The translations under genes were made by a program, and so were the position numbers. This document shows, in pieces, positions 1 to 6,833 of a DNA stretch of 7,195 bases. Position 1 is the first letter of the stretch, and the number at the start of each line of letters is the position of its first letter. Origin of the DNA: Candidatus Atribacteria bacterium 1244-E10-H5-B2 (GTDB taxonomy: Bacteria; Atribacterota; JS1; SB-45; 34-128); contig NMQN01000531.1 in assembly GCA_003575245.1 (NCBI GenBank), positions 1 through 7,195 of the forward strand, given 5' to 3'. A model generated the notes under the pieces. It had not been told where the DNA came from and ran no database searches. It saw only the letters and a list, made by a program, of their open reading frames with translations.

Positions 1-302
1 ATTAGACCAGCAAACAGAGCTGAAAGGATCCCAGAAAGGATCATTAGTCGTTTTCTATTCCATCGATCGGCCAGTGCCCCTCCGATGAGCCCGAAGATTA
101 GGCCCCCTGCGGTATAGATCGCCATAATCACGCCTATAGCTATTCCGGACCCGGTCATTTCCATAATCAGCCATACAAGGGCTATAAAGTAAAAACCATC
201 ACCAATTCGAGAGAAGATTTCACCTAACCAAATGAGGAAAAAATCATGGTTAGAAAGGACAGCATAAATCCTAAATTTCGAAAAGTTAGGTTTAACTTTC
301 AT
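1..302 (-). CDS. MFS exporter, N-terminal 100 residues (cut by window edge)
   Basis: This is the N-terminal part of a major facilitator superfamily permease, probably a proton-coupled exporter of the MefA-like/MFS_3 type in the inner membrane. Translating back from the ATG at 302-300 gives DFFLIWLGEIFSRIGDGFYF (residues 20-39) leading into the first membrane helix, a second hydrophobic stretch at about 54-77, and the cytoplasmic-loop motif A, GGALADRWNRKR, at residues 74-85. Motif A identifies the superfamily; the IGD and tgS/G patterns are typical of drug-efflux members. The reading frame is open to base 1, so about three quarters of the protein lies outside. A weak GAGAG Shine-Dalgarno lies 5 nt before the ATG. 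It is downstream of and co-oriented with the maturation genes, so export of the cluster product is a reasonable inference. The distal part looks clearly richer in G+C than the rest of the window. Confidence 0.88.
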   Translation of the reverse strand, partial: MKVKPNFSKFRIYAVLSNHDFFLIWLGEIFSRIGDGFYFIALVWLIMEMTGSGIAIGVIMAIYTAGGLIFGLIGGALADRWNRKRLMILSGILSALFAGL

Positions 303-543
303 TATATCTCTCAAATATATCTTTTAATATGTTTTGTTATAAAACAAACCTTCTCAAAAGAAGGATCTTCTTTAGCCACAAGGACCTGTTTTTAGTATCA
401 CGGAGCTATGCTACACATCTATTCAAACTTCCTCTTTCCGGAGTCATCGGGCAGAACCTTTTGCCAATAAATGCACTCTCTATTATAATATTTTGTGGAA
501 TCTATATTTTTCTTCAGTCACCAGAACAGGTTATAGCGTTAAA
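303..543. other. Intergenic region between rSAM/SPASM gene and MFS gene
   Basis: These 241 bases hold no convincing gene. On the minus strand they contain the attenuator-like hairpins at 373-341 and a possible 22-codon GTG-initiated leader frame at 379-311, with only a weak upstream AGG, which overlaps those hairpins. A TATAAT hexamer occurs on the minus strand near 490-480 but I see no matching -35 element at 16-18 nt. An open frame on the plus strand here has no ribosome binding site and runs antisense into the neighbouring gene's 3' end. Confidence 0.4.
341..373 (-). terminator. Attenuator-like pair of mutually exclusive hairpins before the MFS gene
   Basis: On the minus strand the bases from 364 to 349 form CCTTCT-TTTG-AGAAGG, a perfect 6-bp stem followed by TTTGTTTT (348-341), which looks like an intrinsic terminator. 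The upstream bases form a second perfect hairpin, AAAGAAG-ATC-CTTCTTT (373-357). The two share bases 364-357, so only one can form at a time. The structure ends 38 nt before the MFS start codon, leaving little room for a promoter between them. It could be the terminator of the maturation operon, but the competing hairpin favours a conditional attenuator in the exporter leader. The stems are short and A/T-rich, so terminator strength is uncertain. Confidence 0.5.
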
Positions 544-1650
544 TCATTTATTAACAAGGCAATCTTTAGGAAATGATTCTGCCTCATAAAATCTTTGGCA
601 GATAGGGTCAGGCATAGTCATATTGCCATAACATAAATAAGATGAAGCTCTACAACCCCCAGCACAATATTTTACAAATTTGCATTTTGAACATACTCCT
701 CTGAGATCACTTGGGTCTATACTTCTCATTTCCTTGAAGATTAGTGATTCCCATATTTCTTTAATTGATTTTTCTCTAATATTGCCACATATGAAGTCAG
801 GTGTAGCGAAAAAACCATCACATGGTGCAACTTCTCCATTAGCTTCTACTGCCAATGAATAAGGGAAATTACAGCAAGCAAAATGTTCATGAATTTTTTT
901 TCTACGCCATTCACTAGGCACCATACTAGATGGTAAAGTTGTGTTTGTAGCAAATCTAATTTTATCTTCGAAAGAAGCGTATTTCCTAAAGAAAGCATCC
1001 AGCGATTCTTTTTGCTCTCCTACGGAGGGAACAATAGACTCATTTGCACGACCACCATATATTAAAAGCATAAGAGATACCATATCTGCTCCATGTTCAG
1101 CAGCAATTTCTATAACTTCAGGAAGAACTTGCCAATTATATTTCATCAATACAGTTCCAACTGTTAGATTTTTTTTCACATACTTACCACATAAATCTAG
1201 GGCTTTAGTAGCTTTCGTAAATGCTCCTTTGATCCTAATAAAATCATGAACCTCTTCTGGTCCATCTATGCTTATTTGGAATTGTTTAAAATCTATATGA
1301 CCAATTTTTTCCATTATCCCCTTTGTAATAAGACTCCCATTAGTACTAATTAATATTTTAATACCTTTCTGATTAGTATAATTTAGAATATCTACCATAT
1401 CCCGCCGAGTAAATGGTTCTCCACCTGTAAAAAAAATCTCCATGACATTAAGAGCCTTTAATTGATCTATCACGTTTTTCATCTCCCCCAAATTCAATTC
1501 ATTTTCTAGTTTTTTCCCTCCTTCAGCATAGCAATGCTTACAGTGAAAATTACATGCTTTTGTAACTCTTATGGAAGCACCCATTAAAGGAGAGGTACCA
1601 AAAAAGGATTCTATTTCCTCACGTGTAGAAATCATATTTTTAAAGTTCAT
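544..1650 (-). CDS. Radical SAM/SPASM peptide maturase (copy 1)
   Basis: This 368-residue protein is a radical SAM enzyme of the PqqE/MftC-like SPASM group, which modify ribosomal peptides using an AdoMet-cleaving [4Fe-4S] cluster plus auxiliary clusters. The cluster-binding motif CNFHCKHC is at residues 33-40 (Cys33, Cys37, Cys40) and the AdoMet-binding GGEP at 76-79. The C-terminal SPASM domain is complete: a Cys before PYSLAVEANGEVAPC, then CSKCKFVKYCAGGC (CxxCx5Cx3C), then DPIC. The frame could begin at a TTG at 1665, but GGAAGG at 1663-1658 lies 7 nt before the ATG at 1650, and that ATG overlaps the stop of the upstream PqqD-like gene as ATGA, so I choose 1650. The overlap implies translational coupling with that PqqD-like partner. 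It closely resembles the protein at 2130-3236 across N-terminus, core and SPASM domain. The substrate is not readable from sequence; the nearby small peptide is the obvious candidate. Confidence 0.93.
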   Translation of the reverse strand: MNFKNMISTREEIESFFGTSPLMGASIRVTKACNFHCKHCYAEGGKKLENELNLGEMKNVIDQLKALNVMEIFFTGGEPFTRRDMVDILNYTNQKGIKILISTNGSLITKGIMEKIGHIDFKQFQISIDGPEEVHDFIRIKGAFTKATKALDLCGKYVKKNLTVGTVLMKYNWQVLPEVIEIAAEHGADMVSLMLLIYGGRANESIVPSVGEQKESLDAFFRKYASFEDKIRFATNTTLPSSMVPSEWRRKKIHEHFACCNFPYSLAVEANGEVAPCDGFFATPDFICGNIREKSIKEIWESLIFKEMRSIDPSDLRGVCSKCKFVKYCAGGCRASSYLCYGNMTMPDPICQRFYEAESFPKDCLVNK

Positions 1651-1916
1651 ATTTTTTCCTTCCAATGTATAATATTAAGATTGCTAAATTTTTCTAATAT
1701 ATTCTCAACATCTCTTTGTGCTCTACATTTAGGAGTATTATACTCCGAGCAAACTGCTTCGACTATGTCCTTTACAGATTTATTGCTATCACATTGTTGT
1801 AAAATAAATGTAGCAGTTTCATTAAGTCCGTGTCCTGAGTCTAAAAGTGACCCTTTTTCATATATTCGCCAATTAAACTCTCTATTTCTTATGGGAATTT
1901 TTTCTAATTTATCCAT
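1647..1916 (-). CDS. PqqD-like peptide chaperone / RiPP recognition element (copy 2)
   Basis: This 89-residue cytosolic protein belongs to the PqqD family, small winged-helix RiPP recognition elements that bind a precursor's leader and present it to a radical SAM partner. The family pattern is visible: a short N-terminal strand region (residues 8-29), LNETATFILQQCDSNKSV at 31-48 (the LNxTAxxIxxxCDG-type signature, with SN replacing the usual Gly), helix IVEAVCSEYN at 51-60, and a C-terminal DVENILEKFSNLNII. AAAGGAGGGG at 1930-1921 lies 4 nt before the ATG, a strong ribosome binding site. The stop overlaps the start of the following rSAM/SPASM gene by four bases (ATGA), the arrangement of a dedicated chaperone-enzyme pair. 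It follows a 213-bp gap, so it may have its own promoter, although I found no clear one. It is divergent from the other PqqD-like protein in this window. Confidence 0.85.
   Translation of the reverse strand: MDKLEKIPIRNREFNWRIYEKGSLLDSGHGLNETATFILQQCDSNKSVKDIVEAVCSEYNTPKCRAQRDVENILEKFSNLNIIHWKEKI
1658..1663 (-). promoter_or_regulatory. Ribosome binding site GGAAGG deciding the rSAM/SPASM copy 1 start
   Basis: GGAAGG is followed by seven bases (AAAAAAT) and the ATG at 1650. It lies inside the longer frame that starts at TTG 1665, so it supports the ATG at 1650 and argues against the TTG. Confidence 0.65.
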
Positions 1917-2129
1917 TCTTCCCCTCCTTTATTCTTGGAAAAATAATAGGTTATTTGTATCGCTCAAATAAAAAGATATAAAAGAACTTCTATCACATAG
2001 CTTTAAAACAAACCCAAAAATTAACACAATTCTTTACTATTTCTTCGAATATGAAGTGCTTCTGTTATCTACTATAAATAGATGTAAATATACAACTGCA
2101 GGGAGAAATGCTGCATTCCCATCATAGAA
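1917..2129. other. 213-bp intergenic gap inside the maturation cluster
   Basis: No supported gene or RNA on either strand. It separates the first five maturation genes from the second PqqD/rSAM pair and carries the strong AAAGGAGGGG ribosome binding site at its left end. An imperfect dyad at 2101-2120 (GGGA/TCCC ends) is too bulged to call a terminator. Promoter-like hexamers here lack proper spacing. Confidence 0.4.
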
Positions 2130-3236
2130 TTAATCCAATACCTTACAGTGACAGAGAGGATCAGACATATGCCAATTATGATATTTTATATAAGCATTAG
2201 CTCTACATCCCCCCATACACCATTCCTTATAATCACAATTACGACACTCGTCAATTAACTCAGAGGTTTTGATGTTTCTGAGGTATTTCATCTTAGAACT
2301 ACTCCACGCTTTGTACAATGTTTCCTTTCTTATATTTCCTATTACCCATTCCGCTTCTTCAAATAAACCATCACATGGAGCAATATCTCCATTAGAATTA
2401 ATTGCTAACATACAAGGAAAGGTACATATATACCCTCTCCCAAATTTTTTGTCTTTTATTTTATTGGGTATCAATTTGGGAGGGGCCATTAATACCAGTT
2501 GAGGAACTTCCTCGTTGTTCTTGGACATTAAAAGATAGTAGTGAGATATATCATTGATAACCTTTACTATTTCTTCAATCCTAAGAGGTTGAATATTTTT
2601 TCCTCTTCCTACCGAATGTAAAGGAGTTACAGCGAAATTATCAACTTTAATTTTGCACGCCAAATCGTATAACTCTTTAATATATTGTTTATTTTCTCTT
2701 AAAATAACTGTTGCCATCACTATTGTGGTATTGTTGAGAAATCGCTTTGCTTGATTAAGTGCAGTTACTGCTTTTTGAAAAGCCCCTGAAACTCCTCTAA
2801 TTTCATCATTAATTTCCTCGGGTCCGTCTATACTCACTTGGAAAACATCCACTCCAATAGTATTAATTTCTTTTAAGTCGTTTTTGGTAACAAGAGTACC
2901 ATTGGTGCTAATATATACTGTAAATCTTTGGGATTTAGCATATCTAAGTATTTGTATTATATCTTTCCTTAAAAATGGCTCGCCTCCAGTAAAGAATATC
3001 CTAAAAGCACCTAAGTTATACGCTTGTCTTACAATGTCTAAAATTTCTTTGGTGGTCAACTCCTTACTATACGAAAATCCAGCATTTGAATAACAATGAA
3101 TACACTTCAAATTGCAATTATTAGTAACTCTAATAGAGAGCGATAATAATGGATATACTCCTAGAAAATCCTTTATGTCTTCTATAGACGTTAAGATATT
3201 TGGTTTATGGATAGCATTATCCAGGATATTCATCAT
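2130..3236 (-). CDS. Radical SAM/SPASM peptide maturase (copy 2)
   Basis: This 368-residue radical SAM/SPASM protein is of the same type as the 544-1650 product. The [4Fe-4S] motif CNLKCIHC is at residues 41-48 (Cys41, Cys45, Cys48) and the AdoMet motif GGEP at 84-87. The SPASM domain reads C-x-PCMLAINSNGDIAPC, then CRNCDYKEWCMGGC (CxxCx5Cx3C), then DPLCHC. The start region has two adjacent ATG codons (3236 and 3233) and no visible Shine-Dalgarno; it overlaps the end of the B12-rSAM gene by 20 bases, so translation is probably coupled. N-terminal sequence before the cluster (TSIEDIKDFLG...PLLSLSIRVT) matches the other copy (STREEIESFFG...PLMGASIRVT), and the SPASM halves align too, so the two are paralogues. 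They may modify different positions of one peptide, act in sequence, or serve two precursors. Reaction type (thioether, C-C link, decarboxylation) cannot be read from sequence. Confidence 0.93.
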   Translation of the reverse strand: MMNILDNAIHKPNILTSIEDIKDFLGVYPLLSLSIRVTNNCNLKCIHCYSNAGFSYSKELTTKEILDIVRQAYNLGAFRIFFTGGEPFLRKDIIQILRYAKSQRFTVYISTNGTLVTKNDLKEINTIGVDVFQVSIDGPEEINDEIRGVSGAFQKAVTALNQAKRFLNNTTIVMATVILRENKQYIKELYDLACKIKVDNFAVTPLHSVGRGKNIQPLRIEEIVKVINDISHYYLLMSKNNEEVPQLVLMAPPKLIPNKIKDKKFGRGYICTFPCMLAINSNGDIAPCDGLFEEAEWVIGNIRKETLYKAWSSSKMKYLRNIKTSELIDECRNCDYKEWCMGGCRANAYIKYHNWHMSDPLCHCKVLD

Positions 3237-4539
3237 TATATTTATTTAAGAAAAGCATCATATATTTAGCAAGGTCTTCTCTTTGGAAAGTCTTTCCACT
3301 TATGAGAGGAAACAAACCATTGAATTTCTCTAAATCATGGTCTACTATCTTAATTCCCTCCTCTTCTTTATTTTCATAAAACTCAGTTCCCGGGTAAGGT
3401 GTTAAGCAAGCTAAATCAGTCTCTTCACACTTGAGTTCTTTCATAAAAGTAAAAGTTTTTTCAAAATCTGCCGTCGTTTCAAAGGGAAATCCAATTATAA
3501 AGAATCCTCCTACATTCAATCCCTCATTATGACATAGGGCAACAGCCTTTCGTGCTTTCTCAGTAGTAAATCCTTTATTTATTCTTTTGAGAGTATCATT
3601 ACTTCCTGACTCAATTCCAAAATTTATTTGAGCGCATCCTGCTTTTTTCATAGCTCGTATTAGTTTAACATTGATTCTATCGACCCTAGCTAAACAATTC
3701 CACCTTAGATTTATTCCTTCGTGCGATATCGACTTGCATAGTTCTATTACTCTTTCTTGAGATAAAGTGAAAACATCATCGAATATCTCCAATTCTTTTC
3801 CAGAATAATTGTAAACATTTTGTAAGTATTTTATTTCTGAGATTACTTTATCTACCCCCCTATACACTACTTTCCTTTTCCACATAGACGGACTCGAACA
3901 AAATTTGCATTTGTACGGACAGCCTCTACCGGTTATTATACCGAACGCTTCAATCCTTGCATAAAGATCCATATCCATTAGTTGATAAGCTGGCAGAGGC
4001 AAACTATCTAGATCCTTGATACGTTCACGAGAGGGAGTCCTTACCACAAGATCTCTTCCTTTTATGTTTTCCAAGAATGCTATACCGTTTATTTTATGAA
4101 AGTTTCTTTGATTCTCAATTGCGTCAAGCAACTCTGCAAAAGTCACTTCTCCTTCCCCAATAACGACTATGTCCACCACTTTCGTATATAAAGCATCCGC
4201 ATACTTAAAGCTGACATGATAACCTCCCATGATTACTATTGAACCTAACCCCTTGGCTATTTTTGCACATCTTAATGCATTAGGATAAGTGGATGTAAAA
4301 GAGGAAACGCCTACTACGTTGGGTTCTTCTTTGGTTAGAATACTTTTTAGTGCATTGAGAGATAACCTTCTTATTGGCATATCTATAATCCTTACTTTAT
4401 GGTGTTTTTCTAAGGCAATAGCTCCTAAATAACCCAATCCCAGAGGAGGGTGCATCTTGGCTATAAGATTATCTTCAGGTCTACTTTTATGAAGATAGGT
4501 ATGACCCTGTGAAGGATTAATAAGAACAATTTTTAACAT
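3217..4539 (-). CDS. Cobalamin-binding-domain radical SAM protein (class B, methyltransferase-like)
   Basis: This 440-residue protein has a class B (B12-dependent) radical SAM architecture. The Rossmann-like B12-binding domain covers roughly residues 1-140: MLKIVLINPS start, PPLGLGYLGAIA at 31-42, VRIIDM, VVGVSSFTSTYP at 75-86, IVIMGGYH at 101-108 and GEGE at 128-131. It lacks the DxHxxG lower-ligand motif, as many class B enzymes do. The radical SAM core follows, with GRGCPYKCKFC carrying Cys207, Cys211 and Cys214 and the downstream INFGIESGSND and FFIIGFPFET segments. Class B enzymes commonly transfer methyl groups to unactivated carbons or phosphorus, or make ring rearrangements, so C-methylation of the peptide is a plausible role. 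It starts 12 nt after the PqqD-like stop (weak ribosome binding site) and overlaps the next rSAM gene by 20 bases, placing it firmly in the operon. The specific reaction is inference. Confidence 0.9.
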   Translation of the reverse strand: MLKIVLINPSQGHTYLHKSRPEDNLIAKMHPPLGLGYLGAIALEKHHKVRIIDMPIRRLSLNALKSILTKEEPNVVGVSSFTSTYPNALRCAKIAKGLGSIVIMGGYHVSFKYADALYTKVVDIVVIGEGEVTFAELLDAIENQRNFHKINGIAFLENIKGRDLVVRTPSRERIKDLDSLPLPAYQLMDMDLYARIEAFGIITGRGCPYKCKFCSSPSMWKRKVVYRGVDKVISEIKYLQNVYNYSGKELEIFDDVFTLSQERVIELCKSISHEGINLRWNCLARVDRINVKLIRAMKKAGCAQINFGIESGSNDTLKRINKGFTTEKARKAVALCHNEGLNVGGFFIIGFPFETTADFEKTFTFMKELKCEETDLACLTPYPGTEFYENKEEEGIKIVDHDLEKFNGLFPLISGKTFQREDLAKYMMLFLNKYNDEYPG

Positions 4540-4551
4540 GCTTCCGTATCT

Positions 4552-4845
4552 CTATTTTAGGGGAGCATCCACAAAATCAACCAACTTATTTTCCTTCATA
4601 TTCTCTAAGAATTCTCCCACTTCCTTTCTTGTAGTTTCCTCTTCTACCGCAAATTCGTTGGTAACAAGATGTACTATTTCTTCAGCACTTTTTCTACCAT
4701 CTATTAACTCCCATACTCGTTTGCCAGTACTATTCAATCGAAAATAGGCACCTGCCTTCATGTCTGTGATAAATATTCCTTTTTCTACCTCTAAAGAACT
4801 AATATCATTTCTTCTCTTTACAGGATAAATGACATTAAGTTGCAT
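4552..4845 (-). CDS. PqqD-like peptide chaperone / RiPP recognition element (copy 1)
   Basis: This 97-residue protein is a clear PqqD-family member, a leader-binding chaperone for radical SAM RiPP maturation. The diagnostic segment is FRLNSTGKRVWELIDGRKSA at residues 35-54 (the lNxtgxxIWxliDGxrt signature with an intact DG), followed by EEIVHLVTNEFAV and a C-terminal helix with EVGEFLENMKENKLV. GAGGGAGAG lies 5 nt before the ATG, a good ribosome binding site. It sits between the first rSAM/SPASM gene (72-nt gap holding a strong dyad) and the B12-rSAM gene (12-nt gap), so it may deliver substrate to either or both. It keeps the canonical DG, unlike the second PqqD-like protein here, and could be the main leader binder. 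Confidence 0.9.
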   Translation of the reverse strand: MQLNVIYPVKRRNDISSLEVEKGIFITDMKAGAYFRLNSTGKRVWELIDGRKSAEEIVHLVTNEFAVEEETTRKEVGEFLENMKENKLVDFVDAPLK

Positions 4846-4866
4846 AATTCTCTCCCTCGCTCGATA

Positions 4867-4902
4867 TTTGAAACTTGGCCAAAAATTTAGGCAAGTTTCA
4901 AA
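4867..4902 (-). promoter_or_regulatory. Intra-operon 11-bp perfect dyad (mRNA hairpin or operator)
   Basis: On the minus strand TTTGAAACTTG (4902-4892) pairs perfectly with CAAGTTTCAAA (4877-4867), and a further CC/GG pair with one bulged C extends the stem inward around an A/T-rich loop. It begins 16 nt after the upstream rSAM/SPASM stop codon and ends 21 nt before the PqqD-like ATG. Neither strand has a T-run after the stem, so it is not a standard intrinsic terminator. An mRNA stabilising or processing hairpin that sets unequal expression within the operon, or a DNA operator, both fit. Confidence 0.6.
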
Positions 4903-4917
4903 AAATATATAAAAGTC

Positions 4918-6033
4918 TTATAAATATTTTCTATATTCTATTTCAGATATATGAATTTTTTTTATATAGTCCGTATAGCTATCTAATTTACCAGCCTTTG
5001 CGTCTTGCTTAATATCTTCAATAAAATTTTTGTAAGATACACAACTAGGATGCCTTGCGTTGGTATCTCCATGAGAAAAAAAATAGGCAGTATATCTGCA
5101 TCCTCCACCACAAATATATTTATACTTGCAATTACAGCATTTATCTACATCATCTATGCTATACTTGTAAGAGTAAGAATTGCATAAATCTGTAATGCTT
5201 TCTAACCTTGTCCATTTTGTGTTACCAAGAGGACTACCAATTCCTACACATAAGTGAATGTCACCGTTATCTTTTATTTCCAATGCATTTCCTTCCATAG
5301 CATTGCAGAACGCCTTTCGTTTAAAATCTAAAATTATAGGATAAACAAAATGCTCGATTATATCGATTCCAATATAAGGATAATAATATTTTTGAAGTTC
5401 GTATACTTTCTTTAAGACAGGGTAAATATATGGAACGAATAACTCTCTACTAGGTTTATTCAAAGGTTTCACCTCAGCAAGATGTAGACTTTGAATGCCT
5501 TTCCTTAAAGCAAATTTTACAATATCCTCGATATGATCTTCATTGATAGTAGTTATCGTTGCTGCTAAAGCGAATGCTACTTCATACTCCAAAAGCAAAT
5601 CTATATTTTGGAGCACCTTTTTTAAGACAGGTGCTCCTCTGCATTTTAGATATATATCAGGGTTTATAGCATCTACGCTAACCTGGAGTTCGATATTCCA
5701 GCTATAAAATTTTGAAATCATATCTTTGTTAAGTATTGTCCCATTGGTTACTAAAATAGTTTTTAACTTTGCTTCATTCGCAGAATAGTCCAAAATATCC
5801 ATCAAATCTTGTCTCAAACTTGGCTCTCCTCCGCTAATTATTACTGATTCTACATTAATCTTTTGGCACTCCGACAGTAACCTTTTAATATGAGCAAAAG
5901 ATAGTCCTTGTTTTATGAAAGGTTCGTTAGAGTTAACCTTGTGGGCAGCCGTATAACAATAAGGACAACTTAAATTACAGACATTATTAACATCTATCCA
6001 GCAATACCGTACATGTGTTTTTTTATCTTTCAT
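4918..6033 (-). CDS. Radical SAM/SPASM peptide maturase (copy 3, first in operon)
   Basis: This is a radical SAM/SPASM enzyme, 371 residues from the chosen start. The [4Fe-4S] motif CNLSCPYC is at residues 19-26 (Cys19, Cys23, Cys26), GGEP at 68-71, and the SPASM domain contains FCNAMEGNALEIKDNGDIHLC, CCNCKYKYICGGGC (CxxCx5Cx3C) and HPSC. It is distinct from the other two SPASM proteins: a short N-terminus, a CWIDVNNVCNLSC lead-in, and a longer C-terminal tail of about 45 residues after the last SPASM Cys. The frame is open to a TTG at 6075, overlapping the creatininase-family gene by 20 bases, but that TTG has no ribosome binding site; the ATG at 6033 gives the usual distance to the cluster motif and lies 22 nt after the preceding stop. 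Its place directly behind the peptidase homologue suggests it is the principal maturase, equivalent in position to MftC. Start choice is only moderately sure. Confidence 0.9.
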   Translation of the reverse strand: MKDKKTHVRYCWIDVNNVCNLSCPYCYTAAHKVNSNEPFIKQGLSFAHIKRLLSECQKINVESVIISGGEPSLRQDLMDILDYSANEAKLKTILVTNGTILNKDMISKFYSWNIELQVSVDAINPDIYLKCRGAPVLKKVLQNIDLLLEYEVAFALAATITTINEDHIEDIVKFALRKGIQSLHLAEVKPLNKPSRELFVPYIYPVLKKVYELQKYYYPYIGIDIIEHFVYPIILDFKRKAFCNAMEGNALEIKDNGDIHLCVGIGSPLGNTKWTRLESITDLCNSYSYKYSIDDVDKCCNCKYKYICGGGCRYTAYFFSHGDTNARHPSCVSYKNFIEDIKQDAKAGKLDSYTDYIKKIHISEIEYRKYL

Positions 6034-6055
6034 CTCATCACTTGTTATTGTTAAA

Positions 6056-6763
6056 TTAATCTCCCAGAATAGCAATTATTTTACTTTTAAGATTGTCTTT
6101 CAAGCGTTGATAAATTTTTTCCCCTTTTTCTCTGCTGGCACAACTAGGAACTCCGACACAGCCTATCTGATGATATCCTCGTAAATAGTTCTTGGTATGC
6201 TGGAGGTAAGGCTTGAAAGTTTCAAAGGAAACATCAAAATCCTTTATTTCACTTGTTTTTACAATAGAGGGATAAAGGTACAACATTAATGATGTTTCAC
6301 TTTCACCGGCATGGCGACAACCAATTTGTTTTTCAAGTAAGTCATTTTGTTTAAAATCAAATAATTCTATAAGAAAAGTGTCTCTTATACCTTTTAGAGC
6401 CTTAATGTGATACCAATCACCATGGGCAGTACATAAAATAATATATTTAAAACCTTGAGATCTCCAGTTAAAGATAACATCAGAAATAAGTGTAGCCAAA
6501 CTCTCTTCAGACAGAGTAGATGTGCCATACATTCTTTTATCAAGAGGAAGTGTGACACCATATGGGATAGATGGAGCCACAATGAGGCTCATCATTTTTG
6601 CAACATCATAACAAACCTTCTCTGTTATAATTGTATCGGTTCCTATTGGCAAATGTAAGCCATGTTGTTCAGTAGAGCCTATAGGTACCAGAATAGTAGA
6701 ATCATTTTGTAAATACTGCTTCACTTCACGCCACATCATCTCTGATAATTTAACCTTATTCAT
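6056..6763 (-). CDS. Creatininase-family amidohydrolase / MftE-like peptidase
   Basis: This 235-residue protein belongs to the creatininase family of binuclear metal amidohydrolases. Metal-ligand motifs are visible: PIGSTEQHGLHLPIGTD at residues 27-43 with Glu32, His34 and Asp43, and HAGESETS at 151-158 with Glu154/Glu156. The usual NGHGGN loop is replaced by TAHGDW (112-117); His114 is kept, and Asp116 aligns with the acidic position of the GHYEN version found in creatininase itself. In mycofactocin biosynthesis the homologue MftE cleaves the C-terminal dipeptide-containing tail of the modified precursor, and length and context here match that role better than creatinine, creatine or pyrimidine metabolism. 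AGGAGG at about 6774-6769 gives an excellent ribosome binding site. It is the first large gene after the candidate precursor. Peptidase rather than other amidase activity is inferred from context. Confidence 0.9.
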   Translation of the reverse strand: MNKVKLSEMMWREVKQYLQNDSTILVPIGSTEQHGLHLPIGTDTIITEKVCYDVAKMMSLIVAPSIPYGVTLPLDKRMYGTSTLSEESLATLISDVIFNWRSQGFKYIILCTAHGDWYHIKALKGIRDTFLIELFDFKQNDLLEKQIGCRHAGESETSLMLYLYPSIVKTSEIKDFDVSFETFKPYLQHTKNYLRGYHQIGCVGVPSCASREKGEKIYQRLKDNLKSKIIAILGD

Positions 6764-6833
6764 CGAAAGCCTCCTAACTACTTGATTTATAGTACATGTT
6801 GCTTTAATTATTTCATATAATAAAAATATATTC

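Noticed and set aside
384..425. 13-codon minus-strand frame beginning Met-Thr-Pro-Glu-Arg as a second precursor
   Set aside because: No ribosome binding site at proper spacing and no leader-like motif.
329..589. 86-codon plus-strand frame with a hydrophobic stretch
   Set aside because: No ribosome binding site, opposite to all neighbours, and it runs antisense into the 3' end of the 544-1650 gene; the weak resemblance to a transporter segment is not enough.
941..1249. 102-codon plus-strand frame, and similar plus-strand frames at 1681, 2269, 2884, 4538, 5005 and 6455
   Set aside because: All lie opposite strongly supported enzyme or PqqD-like genes and show no family signature; they are antisense shadows.
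2101..2120. Dyad GGGA...TCCC after the 2130-3236 gene as a terminator
   Set aside because: The stem needs a three-base bulge and a very short loop, and no T-run follows directly.
1917..2129. A promoter for the second PqqD/rSAM pair
   Set aside because: TTGTGT, TTGAGC and TATTAT-like hexamers occur on the minus strand but none pair with a partner at 16-18 nt with good matches.
6394..6582. 62-codon minus-strand frame inside the creatininase-family gene
   Set aside because: It overlaps the conserved metal-binding coding region in another frame and has no family features.
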